Assembly (NCBI GenBank): GCA_003550325.1
Contig: QKWP01000579.1
Coordinates: 1-64,000 of the forward strand
Direction of reading: 5' to 3'
Length of the DNA stretch: 64,000 nt
Source: Gigaspora rosea
Taxonomy: Eukaryota > Glomeromycota > Glomeromycetes > Diversisporales > Gigasporaceae
A program made the position numbers and the translations under genes. How positions within the stretch are numbered: position 1 is the stretch's first letter; every line of letters starts with the position of its first letter. Under the pieces are notes generated by a model, which ran no database searches, was not told the origin of the DNA, and worked only from the letters and a program-made list of their open reading frames with translations. This document shows positions 33,225 through 44,939 of the stretch, in pieces.

Positions 33225-34418
33225 TAATGATTGGTGCCGTAATTCAAATTGTGAAATGTAGTATGTAGTAATTATTTACTACAAAAAGTAGTAATTGTAG
33301 TAATATTTACTACATCATGTAGTAATTATTATTACATGTAGTAAACATTATTACATGTAGTAATGTAGTAATTGTAGTAATATTTACTCATCATGTAATA
33401 ATTATTATTACATGTAGTAAACATTATTATATGTAGTAATGTAGTAATTGTAGTAATATTTACTCATCATGTAGTAATTATTATTACATGTAGTAAACAT
33501 TATTACATGTAGTAATATATATTATATATAGTAATTATTTTTATATGTAACGATACTTTATTCAATGTGCAATTGACTAATTCAAATATTATTTGACAAT
33601 CACAGCTGCGGAATACATTAGTAGTAATGTAATCGAACCTTTGAACCTGGAGTCATATGATATTAAATAAACAATTGATTATAGGGATATATCAGTTAGA
33701 TCAGTAAAGTTTATGCATACAGAGTTTATTAGAGTTGGCAATCAAACCTGAAATCATATAGTTGGGTAATAAGGTATATCAGTTAGCTCAGTAGAGTTTT
33801 ATGCATGAAAAGAATTATTTGCAATATTTATAATTATCAGTATGCATTGGTATATAATAGTAAAAAATCACATACGTATAAGCATAAATATAGGAATAAG
33901 GAAATAAGTTAAAATAAGTTCTTTTTGCAAGATAATATAAATAAACCTCATCGTTGTTGGTGACCGCGAGTTGTGTTTAAAGGTGTGAGTTGTGATTGAA
34001 AGTGTAAATTGTAAAGGAATAAAAGTTGAAGTTAATGTAGTAAATAATATTATATTAGTATATATTATTACATGTAGTAATAATGCTATATTACTACATA
34101 ATTACTATATATAAATAACTAATATTATATTGCTACATATTACTACATGTAGTAATAATACTGCATTACTACATAATTACTACATATAAATAACTAAGAT
34201 TATATTACTACATATTACTACATGTAGTAATAATGCTACATTACTACATAATTACTACATCTAAATAACTAATATTATATTACTACATATTACTACATGT
34301 AGTAAATAAAACTACATAACTACATAATTATTACAATTAAGGTTTTAAAAAATGGTATGTAAAAATATATGTAGTAAATATAATTGTAGTAATTGGCTAT
34401 TTACGACGCCATTCACTA
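33225..34418. mobile_element. 1.19-kb hAT-type MITE with palindromic minisatellites
   Basis: The ends TAATGATTGGTGCCGTAAT and the reverse complement of TAGTGAATGGCGTCGTAAAT are flanked by a perfect 8-base duplication GGCCTAAT (33217-33224, 34419-34426). TAATG/TAGTG fits the hAT end rule. Inside, two blocks (about 33255-33530 and 34035-34350), in opposite orientation, are made of TACTACATGTAGTAAT-type self-complementary units. The middle (33600-33830) holds a degenerate direct repeat of about 105 bp with CATATCAGTTAGCTCAGTAG-like text. Confidence 0.88.
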
Positions 34419-34426
34419 GGCCTAAT

Positions 34427-34700
34427 TATAGTTAGTATTGGATAGATGTAGATTGTTGGTAAAATGTTGTGAGTTCTACTAAAGGCATATTTACTACAGT
34501 GAAAGGCGTTAGATAATAAACATTATTAAAGTACAATATATAAATTTATTAAACATTATATTATTGTTGTTGATAGCCTTATTGGTGCCTGAATTATGTT
34601 ATTTTAATTGGTAGCTAATACTGTATTTTATCATGCTAGATAACAAAAAATAGTTAATTCTCTGTTAAGTATGATGTCTAATTCTTAAATATATCTATAA
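34427..34700. other. AT-rich DNA, no feature
   Basis: No gene or repeat structure recognised between the hAT MITE and the next MITE. Confidence 0.5.
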
Positions 34701-34703
34701 AAA

Positions 34704-34922
34704 TTACCGTAAACTGCCCGGGTCTGTTTCATTTCACCGATTTTAAAACCTGTAATAAACCTTGTATGGGTGTGGATCTGATAAATGTGAGGTTTATTCT
34801 ATTTTATTAGTGTTTTCCTATTTGTATACCCCGGGCCTCTTACACATTACCAAAACTTTGTCCCACGGGTCTAGTAATGGGGTCTGATATCTGGGGGTCC
34901 TGTATATGGCAATTTACGGTAA
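34704..34922. mobile_element. 219-bp MITE with TTACCGTAAAYTGCC ends
   Basis: TTACCGTAAACTGCC at the left and the reverse complement of TTACCGTAAATTGCC at the right. A matching right end (TGTATATGGCAATTTAC) lies at about 1730-1750. The interior is GC-richer (CCCCGGGCC, CCCACGGG) and non-coding. Confidence 0.65.
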
Positions 34923-34924
34923 AC

Positions 34925-35400
34925 TTTAAATGTCTAGTAAATTTATACTGAAAAATAGAACAAAACAAAGTGTAAAGTTCGCTCATAATGCATTGTATTA
35001 AATTTATTTAGTTGATCATTAATAATAATTGGACGGTACGGTGTAAATTAGTCAATTATATAAATGTCTTCCTATAACACATGGTATAGGCTGGCATGTG
35101 CTAAAAACATTGTGGCACTAGCAAAAGTTCAGGGCATAATAAAAAAATTGCAGGCACTTGGACACTAGTATTTCTGCCAGCCTAGTGCCAACAGTATCTG
35201 GCACAATTATAAGTATGCCGGCATGTTTACTTGCAGAAACTTAATATATGGACTAGGTGTTAAGAAAAGGAACATTGACAAAAAAAAAAAGAGCAAACTT
35301 TAAAGTATTATACTGTCAAATTTTATTAATACAACTACTTAAGTATCTTAAATAAAGAATGGTTCTGATTTTATTCTAAATTAATTTATGTAAAAAAATT
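34925..35400. other. AT-rich DNA with short GTGCC/GGCAC motifs
   Basis: Around 35090-35235 several TGCCGGCATG, GGCACTAG and CTAGTGCC pieces lie in opposing orientation, perhaps a worn MITE. No gene. Confidence 0.4.
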
Positions 35401-35407
35401 CTTTTGA

Positions 35408-35866
35408 CATATGGGCCGATTTGAGTAATTCATAAGTAGTGCTTATTTTTTTAAAACTTTAAAGCTAAATAACTTCTAATCTACTGGTCCGTTTTAGATG
35501 ATTTTACTACCAAAATGTTCGTCTCTTTGAGACGATTCCAATAAGCCCAAAATCATTAAAATCCAATCACAGGAACACGAGAAAATGCGCCATCGAATAG
35601 GTGACACACCTCTAGGGTTGGACAATTGGTTAGATATAGGTCTAACCAATTGTCCAACTCTAGAGGTGCGTTACCCATTTGACAGCGCATTTTCTCGTGT
35701 TCCTGTGATTGGATTTTAATGATTTTGAGCTTGTTGGATCGTCTCAAAGAGACGAACATTTTGGTAGTAAAATCATCTAAAATGGACCAGTAGATCAGAA
35801 GTTATTTAGCTTTAAAGTTTAAAAAAAATAAGCACTACTTATGAATTACTCAAATCGGCCCATATG
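35408..35866. mobile_element. 459-bp foldback element with CATATGGGC ends
   Basis: Almost perfect palindrome from CATATGGGCCGATTTGAGT to its reverse complement. The core includes GATGATTTTACTACCAAAAT, GTCTCTTTGAGACGA and AATCCAATCACAGGAACAC. The centre is GGACAATTGGTTAGATATAG against its complement. The arms are far more alike than those of the 248-1730 element, so this copy is young. Same family as 17259-17719. Confidence 0.88.
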
Positions 35867-35869
35867 AAT

Positions 35870-36330
35870 AATTTGTTAATTTGGCATATTCATAAATATC
35901 TTGCTGGTTATTAGTGTGGCACCCGATATATTCGAAAATTTTATATTAATCAGTGGTAATTTAAATGCTCGTGTCAAATTTTTAAGATATTACGCGAATA
36001 ATTTACAAATTAGTCATTTTAAATTATATAAATATTTACAAAATATTATAAAAAAATTCAAATTTTAGATACAAAAGAAAAAAAAACTCACAACAAATTA
36101 AAAAGCACACTTTTTTAACCTATTTTATGTTATTTTAAAGTTCGAATAATTGAGTGTTAGATTTAAAGATTTATCATTTTTGTATTTGCTTGTGTAACAG
36201 TATAATCGGATTTTTGTAACAATTAGATCAAACACCCACCGTGTGCGGGCAAAATACTTGGAAATTTAGAATATTTACAAATATTTTATTAAAATAAAAA
36301 TAATAAGACTAAGGCAAAGTACAAATAAAT
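35870..36330. other. AT-rich 3' flank of the BTB gene
   Basis: No gene or repeat recognised; part of this is the 3' flank of the minus-strand BTB-TLDc gene. Confidence 0.5.
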
Positions 36331-36335
36331 AAGGT

Positions 36336-37879
36336 TTATATCGTTTTTTCATTGACAGATTGTTGATGAAAAATCTGAAAAACTTCATAATCTTCTAAAT
36401 CAAAATTTTGAGAATCAATTAAATTTGTTTCATAATAGGAATTTCTACTCGAACAACCTTTCGATAAATTATTATAATTTGACATCCATAAATCTCTATC
36501 ACCAAAACATGGACCACGAACATCGGCACTAAATACGGCCATTCTTGAATGAATTTTTTTAATTCTACTTAATTTTGAATTTTTTAGGTTTTCACTTTCA
36601 ACACCAAAAGAAAAAATAAAACTATCCATAGATTTAACCCAATTACCAAAGAAACCACCTTTCCAATTCTCTGGATTGTAACCACCGATTACTTCACCAG
36701 TACCAGCAATCTTCATAATTACGACGGTTGCACCTTTATCTTTACAAAGTTTATGAAATTTTCGAGCACTAAATCCATCACAACTACCACGTAACAAAAG
36801 TTTAAACGAACGAGACGGAGATTTTCTATATAATCGAATTTGTTCAGGATCTTCAATACGATCAATCCAATGAGAAATAACAGTCGCATGTTTTAATTTG
36901 ATAAGGTTTGAATCAAATAAATTATCTAAAATTATATTTTGATGATCTGGTAAAGAATCAGTATTACAAGCTATTATTTGATTAAAATAACTTAATCTAA
37001 TTGGTATTTTGTTGGGATTTATATGATTAAATTTGATAAATGGTATACAATTTTTCAAGGTGGATTGTAACACCTGAAAATCACCATCAGACCATTTAGA
37101 AACATCAGATTTGAGTTTTGGAGTTCTTGAAATAGCCCATTGAATTAAATAATCCCATAAATCTATTTCATCCATTTGAAGGTCATCACGTTTAAGGATT
37201 GTGATTAGAACTGATTCATCGATAGCAGAAAAAGCAGTAGTTCCAAATACTGATGAAGGATTTTCACAAATAATTTCTAGGCATATGTCTTGAAGTTCTT
37301 CACAAGAATGAAATGCGGTGTGATATAGAATTTGAAGCGCATGCTGACGGATCCATTTATCATAATTTGTTAGAAGATATTCTTTCAAAAAATTTACAAG
37401 TTCAGTGAGAATCAATTCATCGGCAGCGGCTATGAGGTCTATTACACGTGTTGGATTTTGATTTTCGAGACAAATAGTACCAGTATACAAATATCTATTT
37501 GAATTATTATTATGAAGAGAGAAATAAAAATTCAGAAGAGAAATTGTAGCAAATCAGTATACAAACAAAACAACAAATAATAAAAGACGTGTAGAAAGTA
37601 AATAGCTTAATTTTTTTTTATTTACTTTAATATCATTTGAAACACTTCGGGAGAGATATTAGACTTTTCGAACACGATAAAATTTCCATCAGTCTTAACC
37701 CAGTCATTGGACAAAGCTGAATGAAAATAAGTTGATCTAGCACGTAATACACAGGAATGAGCTTTAAAGTGTAAGATATTTGGTGACTTTCCAACTTTAA
37801 TGATGACATTATAGTCTTCAACATTAAAGAGTAATTTAGCAAAATCGTTTGATAATGAATTCAAAAATTCTGTGGACAT
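36336..37879 (-). CDS. BTB-BACK-TLDc domain protein, two exons
   Basis: Exon 1 is 37879-37626 and exon 2 is 37494-36336; the intron (GTAAAT...AATAG, 131 bp) splits a Lys codon, giving FQMILK-YLYTGTICLE and a 470-residue product. A BTB/POZ fold lies at about 15-115 (DYNVIIKVG, HFKAHSCVLRARSTYF, YLYTG), for dimer formation and Cullin-3-type contacts in the family. BACK is at about 120-225. A TLDc domain lies at about 275-460 (LLRGSCDGFSARKFHKLC, GEVIGGYNPENW, DSFIFSFG, YEVFQI). TLDc proteins are linked to oxidative-stress defence and V-ATPase regulation; the exact role here is not known. The gene is intact, single and has no partner gene nearby. Large BTB-TLDc families are typical of Rhizophagus-like genomes. 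Confidence 0.93.
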
Positions 37880-40140
37880 TTTTGCGAAAGAAAAAATTTG
37901 ATCGAAAAAATTGGCGTTAAAAAATTATTATTTATATGCGTGGGTATACTTAAAAAATAATACTAAAAAAAGAAAGACCCCTTCGATTGTGTAACTTAAA
38001 AACTAGATCCAAAATATCGTATACGCAGTACTTTTAAATATTTAAAAAATCATAGTAATAATGTGAGAGTTGTCAGAAAAAGAATTTTTTGAGAACATTT
38101 AACATAAGGTTTCAATAACTTCGAAATTTAAAAATAGATTAGCTTTTTATCTTTAAAGAATTACAGAATTTATTAACACAAACAGTTCCACTCTTCTAAA
38201 AGTTGAATATATGCTGCATATAAACAGTGGGGATTCCTAAACTAGATTTGGTAAAGTTTTATAAGCATGGGATCCATTAGTTTCGAACTAATCAATTTTC
38301 GGAATAGAAAGCACGATATATAAAGGGTGCATATTAAAAGAAGACATCACAAGGTAATCACCCCGCAATTTATGATTATAATGTTTAAGTATATTCTACG
38401 CAATACTTACCATTCAAGGAACGAAAAATTACTATGCACACTAAATCATGAGGCTTAAAATATGCATGCGATGTAAATTTTTGTGTAAATAAGTTGTTTG
38501 GAAATTACTAATATTCTAGAGATGCTATGATATTTTTGGGACAAGGACTTTTTTTAAATAATGTTATATATGTCTAGATGTTCTTCGTAGTTGGTTACGT
38601 ACTTAAATACTTTGATTTTAGAATTTGTGGGGTTTAAAAGAATAGCACATTCGGAGAATTTTCTTGATCAAAATTTCTCACATTTTAATGAACCCTTATC
38701 ATCTATAGAATTTCTTGAATTCTTAATAGAAAGTTCTCAAGACTCGTTCAATGGAAAGTGAAATACGTAACTCACTGACACTGTATTTACGTATATATAC
38801 ACGTGTTTTTATAAATGATTCAAATATGGTATCAAGATTGATAAATTTAGAAATAGACCCCTGAAACCTATCACATCATCTTTGATTTTTTATCAGGTAT
38901 ATTTTAATGCGGGCTTTTTTCTAAATGTAAATTGATTCGGGTTCAACCTTAAAGTAATTTATTGCTATACAGGCTAGTACCGTTTAGCGCTGCTTATCAG
39001 TTATAGAATCTCATAAATAATGACCCCATGATCAGGGCTCGGTTGCGAACCACGGGTGCAAAATCCTTTATTTTTTACATAATGAACTCTACTGCTTAAT
39101 ATATCCAGGTACTTATAGTTAATTTGAAAAATAAAATTTTTAATAAGATCCCGGGTACTACTATATCAAACATTATTTAAACATATTGATAATATTCATG
39201 TAAATTTAGCAATATCTTTAATTTTAACAGAACTTCACAGACTCGCAAAACTCCCAATTACGTATTTTAACCCCAAAAAATCTTGTTTTTGATCGTATGA
39301 TTAATATTTTACGTACAATTATATAAAGATAAAGTATAATCATTTAAACTATATATACAATTCTGGTTATATATACAGTATATATCATTTATTTATCAGT
39401 TGTTACTATACATATATAATTTTTAAATATAGATTTTTTATTTGAAATTTACCACAAGTGATAATCACAATATATAAATAACAAAAAAACAAAATAATTG
39501 TTTTTTATTATAATTAGGGTTAGAACAAAAATTCGGGATGGGACAATAACACAGTTTATAGTAAAATTTTGCAAGGAATTTTTTTGTTAGAGCTCAAACG
39601 ATCATTTCATAAGCAAAATTTTAAGATATTACGGGTGATAATCACCTGTGATGTTAATTAGAAATATCCTTTAAAAATTAAAAACTATAATTTTTGGTAA
39701 CGTTAATTTTATTAAATTTTAAAAAAATAATAATAATTAGTTTTAACTAAAAAATAAATAAAGTTATAGTATAATTTTAAGTTAATTTTTAGGTTTTATT
39801 TATTTTAATTTTTACTTTTACTAAACTACTTTTACATTTATCTATGCAGTATCTCAAAAGCTAGCTAATTAATTGGCTCGTAGTGCTCTAAGTAAAAATG
39901 TTCTACATTTTTGAAAACTTTTGTCAAGCTTTAAATCCTAACCCTAATATAAAAATTTTTAAAAAGTTTTATATATCAAAACTTATAAAAGCTTATAAAA
40001 TTTTAAAAAATATAATAAAAACCGATACAAAACTACTAAATAAGTTTATAAAAAATGCATCTCTTAAGAAAATTTGTTAATTAAAATTATTTTATATAAT
40101 CATTGACAATAAATTAGCTAATAGTAAGTTTAACTTAATA
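37880..40140. other. intergenic DNA, 5' side of the BTB gene
   Basis: About 2.2 kb without a recognisable gene. The BTB promoter should lie in 37880-38100, but no clear TATA or initiator can be singled out in such AT-rich DNA. A copy of the TTTTGCAAGGAATTTTTTTG repeat lies at about 39530-39640. Confidence 0.5.
39530..39640 (+). repeat. dispersed repeat TTTTGCAAGGAATTTTTTTG, copy 2
   Basis: AAAATTTTGCAAGGAATTTT then GTTAGAGCTCAAACGATCAT, as at 18.05 and 52.48 kb. Confidence 0.6.
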
Positions 40141-40145
40141 TATAA

Positions 40146-40393
40146 GGCCGTTTGAATTTAAAAATTCGTTTAACGTCCTCCCCCCCCACCAATGGAGCTC
40201 CCCTCGACATTAAACAAGCCAATAGAAAACGAGTATAAAAAATATAAATAAATCACAAAAAAAAAAAAAAAAAGGGTATAAATGAACCCAAATCAGGTAC
40301 ATTTTGAACCTAATTTAGGTCTGTTTNGTTTATCCCCCCCCAAGCAAATATGAAAAAAAGGGACGTTAAACGAATCTTTAAATTCAAACGGCC
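40146..40393. mobile_element. 248-bp MITE, PIF/Harbinger-like
   Basis: The ends GGCCGTTTGAATTTAAAAAT and the reverse complement of GGCCGTTTGAATTTAAAGAT are flanked by TAA (40143-40145, 40394-40396). The TIRs are about 33 bp. The interior holds C-runs and A-runs and one undetermined base at 40327. Confidence 0.85.
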
Positions 40394-40804
40394 TAACTAA
40401 TATTCAAAAAAATTTATGAGGTAATTTGTTTTTGAGTGTTAAAAAAAAAAAAATAGCAAAATCTTATAATAAACAAAATCTGAATTTAATATAATGTGTA
40501 AATGAGGCTTCTTATTTTAAAGTATATTTTTTTTACTAAGCAATCCTTTTTAGTTTTTCTAATGACAGTTAAATCATTAAAATCGGTTTACTAGATCATG
40601 AACATGGTCTTTTTTTCATTTATTATAAAATGCACTTGTGGTTTTTCACCTATCATATGTTTTTATCAATTGTTCTCAATTTTCTTTAAGTTTTATATAT
40701 ATAATTTTTAACTTAAAATTTTCATGTTAGGGTTAGGGCTAAGGTTTGGTTTGGGAAGGGCTTTTGGGACGTAGAGCATTTTTACTTATAGCACCGCTTA
40801 AGCG

Positions 40805-41272
40805 CGATGGATATTATGGCGCAGGGGTATTGTGGCACACTTGGGGTTTTCAGCTATATCTTGATAAACAGCACTCAAGATCAAATGAAATTAGTACCAT
40901 TCGATTGTCTCATTGGGACGAATCAAATGATATAAAAATCGCCTGTTTCTAATTACAGAACTACAAGACATAAGTGAAGGTCAAATATTATGGTGCACGT
41001 ATTTTCATGTGATCAAATTTTTTTTAATTTTACTATCGGTATGTATTTTCTCATTCAACATATTGAGGAAGATATAGTATGTAGTACAATACTATTACAT
41101 AGTGGGCCATATTACCCAATACCTGAAAAAATCAGTTTTTAACAGATTTTAAAGTTTAATTTTAAGTTCTTTTTTTAATTCGATTTTTTTTTTATCATTA
41201 GATAGTAAATAAATACGCCTTTTATAAAAATTTTTATATGTGCAACTCTTAAGTGCGCCATAATACCCATCG
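40805..41272. mobile_element. 468-bp MITE with CGATGGRTATTATGGCGCA ends
   Basis: Left CGATGGATATTATGGCGCA, right the reverse complement of CGATGGGTATTATGGCGCA. Contains a GTCTC-core palindrome at 40884-40935. No clear target duplication. Confidence 0.65.
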
Positions 41273-41279
41273 TTCTCTT

Positions 41280-41660
41280 ACTAATTAAGTTTTAATAAGG
41301 TAATGTAGTATAAATGATAAAACACCATGGGTGCGTTTTAGTAAAGGTCTATTTTTTTTTAATTCTTTACTATATAAAATTTTCTTAATACCAGAAAGTA
41401 TGAAATTCCACTTCTATATGAAGCTAATATTAATATTGCGCCGCATTTGACTATAAAATTTTACGAACTGCCCCTTTAAAACAAACATCCAGTCAAAATT
41501 TTTTTAAATAATTTTACTATATTATTCTAATTCTAATAAATAAACTTTAAGAAATAGTAAAAAATGTCGATAATTTCTCTTTATACGAAACCTTTAAATT
41601 CAAAAGCTTTTTTAACTCCATTTATATTAAATAATTTATATTAGGAAGCTAACACTTATT
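41280..41660. other. AT-rich DNA, no feature
   Basis: No open frame, RNA or repeat recognised. Confidence 0.5.
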
Positions 41661-41667
41661 ACATAAA

Positions 41668-41828
41668 TATAATCCCCCTTTAGAGTCAATCACTTGACAA
41701 TTACAAGTTCTAAGCAATCCATCGCTTGGCAATTGCGAGCTCTAAAGTAATCAATCATATAAAGTTTATATTATGATTACTTTAGAACTTGTAATTATCA
41801 AATGAATGACTCTGGAGGGAGGCTTATA
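41668..41828. mobile_element. 160-bp inverted-repeat element
   Basis: TAGAGTCAATCACTTGACAA with TTACAAGTTCTAA on the left is answered by the reverse complement on the right, with a second internal copy (GCGAGCTCTAAAGTAATCA). Confidence 0.6.
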
Positions 41829-42038
41829 TACTTACGTAGTATGTGTTGGTTCTCTTATTGGACGCGTAACAACCAGTAGTTGTATATTATTACCTAATCT
41901 TATATTATACATTAATCTTTACTTTTTATATTATTCTTTTTATTACTGTATTATTAATAATTGTTTTTAAATTACTCTTTTATTTAAATCTATTGTTTAC
42001 ACTCTTCGATAATCTTAATTTGTGTAGTTATTTTAATG

Positions 42039-42207
42039 CGGTCAAACCTTTCTATAATCAAGCACATTTTCTTTATAAACACATTTTTTTTAAAAACCAG
42101 CTATATATTATTAAATATAATAAATTAGATTTCTATAATTAGCACACTTCTTTATAATCACACTTTTTTGTATTCCAAAAGTGTGACTATAGAGGGAGGT
42201 TTGACTG
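42039..42207. mobile_element. 169-bp MITE, Tc1/mariner-pogo-like ends
   Basis: The right end is the reverse complement of CAGTCAAACCTCCCTCTATA with TA outside; the left end is CGGTCAAACCTTTCTATAAT. CAGTCAAACCTCTCTATA-type ends with a TA target are typical of pogo relatives. A related copy is at 59031-59219. Confidence 0.65.
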
Positions 42208-42611
42208 TATTATATTTAATTTATAAGTACTTTATATTACTATTAATATAACTATAAATAAATAAAGATTAAATATAAATTAGAAAATAAAAAAAAAATG
42301 ATTAAAGATCTAAATACTATATTTTGACTAATTTTTATTATGTAGTTGTCTGTAAAAATCAAAAATTTAAAAGACAATTAGCATTATAAACAACAATTCA
42401 AAATTCAAAAATTGTTAATATGCAATATCAGATGTACTATTGCTCTGTCTATAACGTCTAAAAACAAATACTGTAACTACATAGTAGAATAGGACAATAA
42501 TGATGATAAGCATAAATATAATTTAAGTAAATAAAAACAAAGATAAAATAGGATGCAACTAAAGAGATAAATTATATAAGGTGATGCTATTAGAAGTATA
42601 GCTGCAAACAT

Positions 42612-42705
42612 TTGAAAGGTCTAAGGTAGTGACGTCACTACGTCACTCTTACGTCATATAGAATTGAGGTAGTGACGTCAATACGTCACTCTACACCCCT
42701 GCCTT
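42612..42705 (+). repeat. two units carrying TGACGTCA
   Basis: GGTAGTGACGTCACTACGTC and GGTAGTGACGTCAATACGTC, 50 bases apart. TGACGTCA is the CRE/ATF bZIP consensus. No gene lies close enough to call it a promoter. Confidence 0.6.
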
Positions 42706-42929
42706 TTGTTAATTGATGTTCTAATGTCTGCGACTCTAATTAGAAGACACAAACACAGGATGGCAAAAGCATAAAATCTCTTAAAAAATCATGATATTGC
42801 GAGACAATATAACATGATATTTTTATCGTAAATCTTTTAGACAACTATTAATTAGCAGCAAGTAATTAGAAATCAAACACTATAATATATAAATATTAAT
42901 ATTAGTAAAAATTAAATACTTCATACTTA

Positions 42930-44770
42930 CATTGCCTAATGAAAAGACTATATAGGACGAATTAAAATATAGGAAGTATTAAACTATTGCAAAAATTTTT
43001 ATGATTTGCATCTTTTCATGGGGTTTGATCTCTTTAGTGTGCAAAGTTCTAGAGTTTTATTGCTTAATAGTTAATACTCTTAAATACATCCAATATCAAA
43101 ATAAACAGAAAGAAATGTTATACTCACATCGAACTGTTAATGATTAAATTTGCATTATTTAATACTCTTGAATACACCCAATATCAAAATAAACGGAATA
43201 AATTTTATACTCACTCTGATATGTTGAAGATTATATTTGCATTGTTTAATACTCTTGAATGTACTCAATATCAAAATAAACGGAATGAAATTTTATACTC
43301 ACACTATCCTTTAATGATTTATTTGCATTATTTAACGGTTAATAATCTTGAATGTACCCAATATAAAAATAAACGGAATGAAAATTTTATACTCACTCTG
43401 ATATTTTAATGATTATATTTGCATTATTTAACGGTTAATAATCTTGAATATACCCGATATCAAAATAAACAGAAAGAAATTTTATACTCACGCTGATATG
43501 TTGATGATTATATTTGCATTATTTAATGGTTAATACTCTTGAATATACCCAATATCAAAATAAACAGAAAGAAATTTTATACTCACGCTGATATGTTAAT
43601 AAATTAGATTTGCATTATTTAACGGTTAATAATCTTGAATATACCCAATATCAAAATAAATGGAAAGAAATTTTATACTCACTCTGATATTTTAATGATT
43701 ATATTTGCATTATTTAACGATTAATAATCTTGTAGCCAATATCAAAATAAACGGAATGAAATTTATACTCACTCTGACTGATATTTTAATGATTATATTT
43801 GCATTATACGGTTAATATTCTTGAATGTGCCCAATATCAAAATAAACAGAATGAAATTTTATACTTACGCTGATATGTTAATAAATTAGATTTGTATTAT
43901 TTAACGGTTAATAATCTTGAATACCCAATATCAAAATAAACGGAATGAAATTTGATACTCACTCTGATATTTTAATGATTATATTTTCATTATTTAACGG
44001 TTAATATTCTTGAATGTACCCAATGTCAAAATATACAGAATGAAATTTTATACTTACGCTGATATGTTAATAAATTAGATTTGTATTATTAACAGTTAAT
44101 ACTCTTGAATATACCCAGATATCAAAATAAAACAGAATGAAATTTTATACTCACACTAAATATGTTAATAATTTGATTTGCATTATTTAACGGTTAATGT
44201 TCTTGAATACACCCAATATTAAAATAAATAGAAAGAAATTTTATACTCACTCTGTCAATTACCATGTGAATAGTGATTATTTAATAGTTTCTTTGAACAA
44301 TGATGATAAAATAGACAAAAATTAACTTAATATTTACTGTACGAATTATACAGACGTCCAGTCCCACCTATAAATCATCACCTGAGAGGCTCCTCAGTTC
44401 TGGAGATCGAATGCCGAAAGTACTGCAAGGGCAGAGGCAAAACATTACAACTTCGTGATTAAAAAGATAAATATCTTCAGGGCAATTAAAGAGATTTATT
44501 AAGTTTTGCTTGCATGCATTGAATTTTCTATGATAACGGTGGGTGCGTCTTATTAATCCCTGAAACATCGATTTAAAATGAACAGCGATTAGCTGTTAGG
44601 GCTATGGCAACTTTTGTTAAAAAATTAAGAATGAGCAGAAATAGCTTTCACACTTATGGGACTGATAGCCCAATTTTTTTTTTTTTTACCTTGCTGTCAG
44701 TCAAAAAATTCGAACATTGGTTAGTATGTATATATATAGTTATTGTTTTAATCATGTGAAATTGTACGTT
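42930..44770. repeat. segmental duplication, copy A
   Basis: Matches 53930-55890 in the same orientation: a leader with ACTATATAGGACGAATTAAA, the tandem satellite (43040-44250) and a well-conserved 3' part of about 480 bp. The 3' part includes CACCTGAGAGGCTCCTCAGT, TTCTGGAGATCGAATGCCGA and CCCTGAAACATCGATTTAAA. On the minus strand the 3' part has a 66-residue frame (44368-44568) with several cysteines, not clearly a gene. Confidence 0.85.
43040..44250 (+). repeat. satellite, unit about 90-110 bp, about 12 copies
   Basis: Unit: TTGCATTATTTAACGGTTAA, TACTCTTGAATATACCCAAT, ATCAAAATAAACGGAATGAA, ATTTTATACTCACTCTGATA. Also at 54510-55330. Confidence 0.9.
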
Positions 44771-44939
44771 CGTACAAAAATCAAAGTTTAATGGAAACTT
44801 TTTACAATTGGAAAAAAACTTCATAATTTAAATCTAATGCTAAGAAAAAGAACTCAGACATATAGCTAAATAAACAAAAGTAGACCTAGTACTTATCTGT
44901 GGCCTAAACCAACCAGAGTGGCCAAGGCTCATCTAGATT

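Noticed and set aside
33640-33820. tRNA-like text (TTAGCTCAGTAGAG) within the hAT MITE
   Set aside because: No matching T-arm (GGTTCGANNCC) at the right distance and no acceptor stem; more likely a chance or much-worn tRNA-derived repeat.
35556-35759. 67-residue minus-strand frame
   Set aside because: Lies wholly inside the palindromic arms of a foldback element.
39898-40080. 60-residue Lys/Ile-rich frame
   Set aside because: Composition matches AT-rich background; no homology or partner.
43140-43409. 89-residue frame with repeated TLECTQYQNKRNE
   Set aside because: It is the satellite period read in one frame; neighbouring units break it.
44368-44568. Cysteine-containing 66-residue frame as a gene
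   Set aside because: Retained only as a question: the duplicate at 55.5 kb changes frame within it, so coding is not established.
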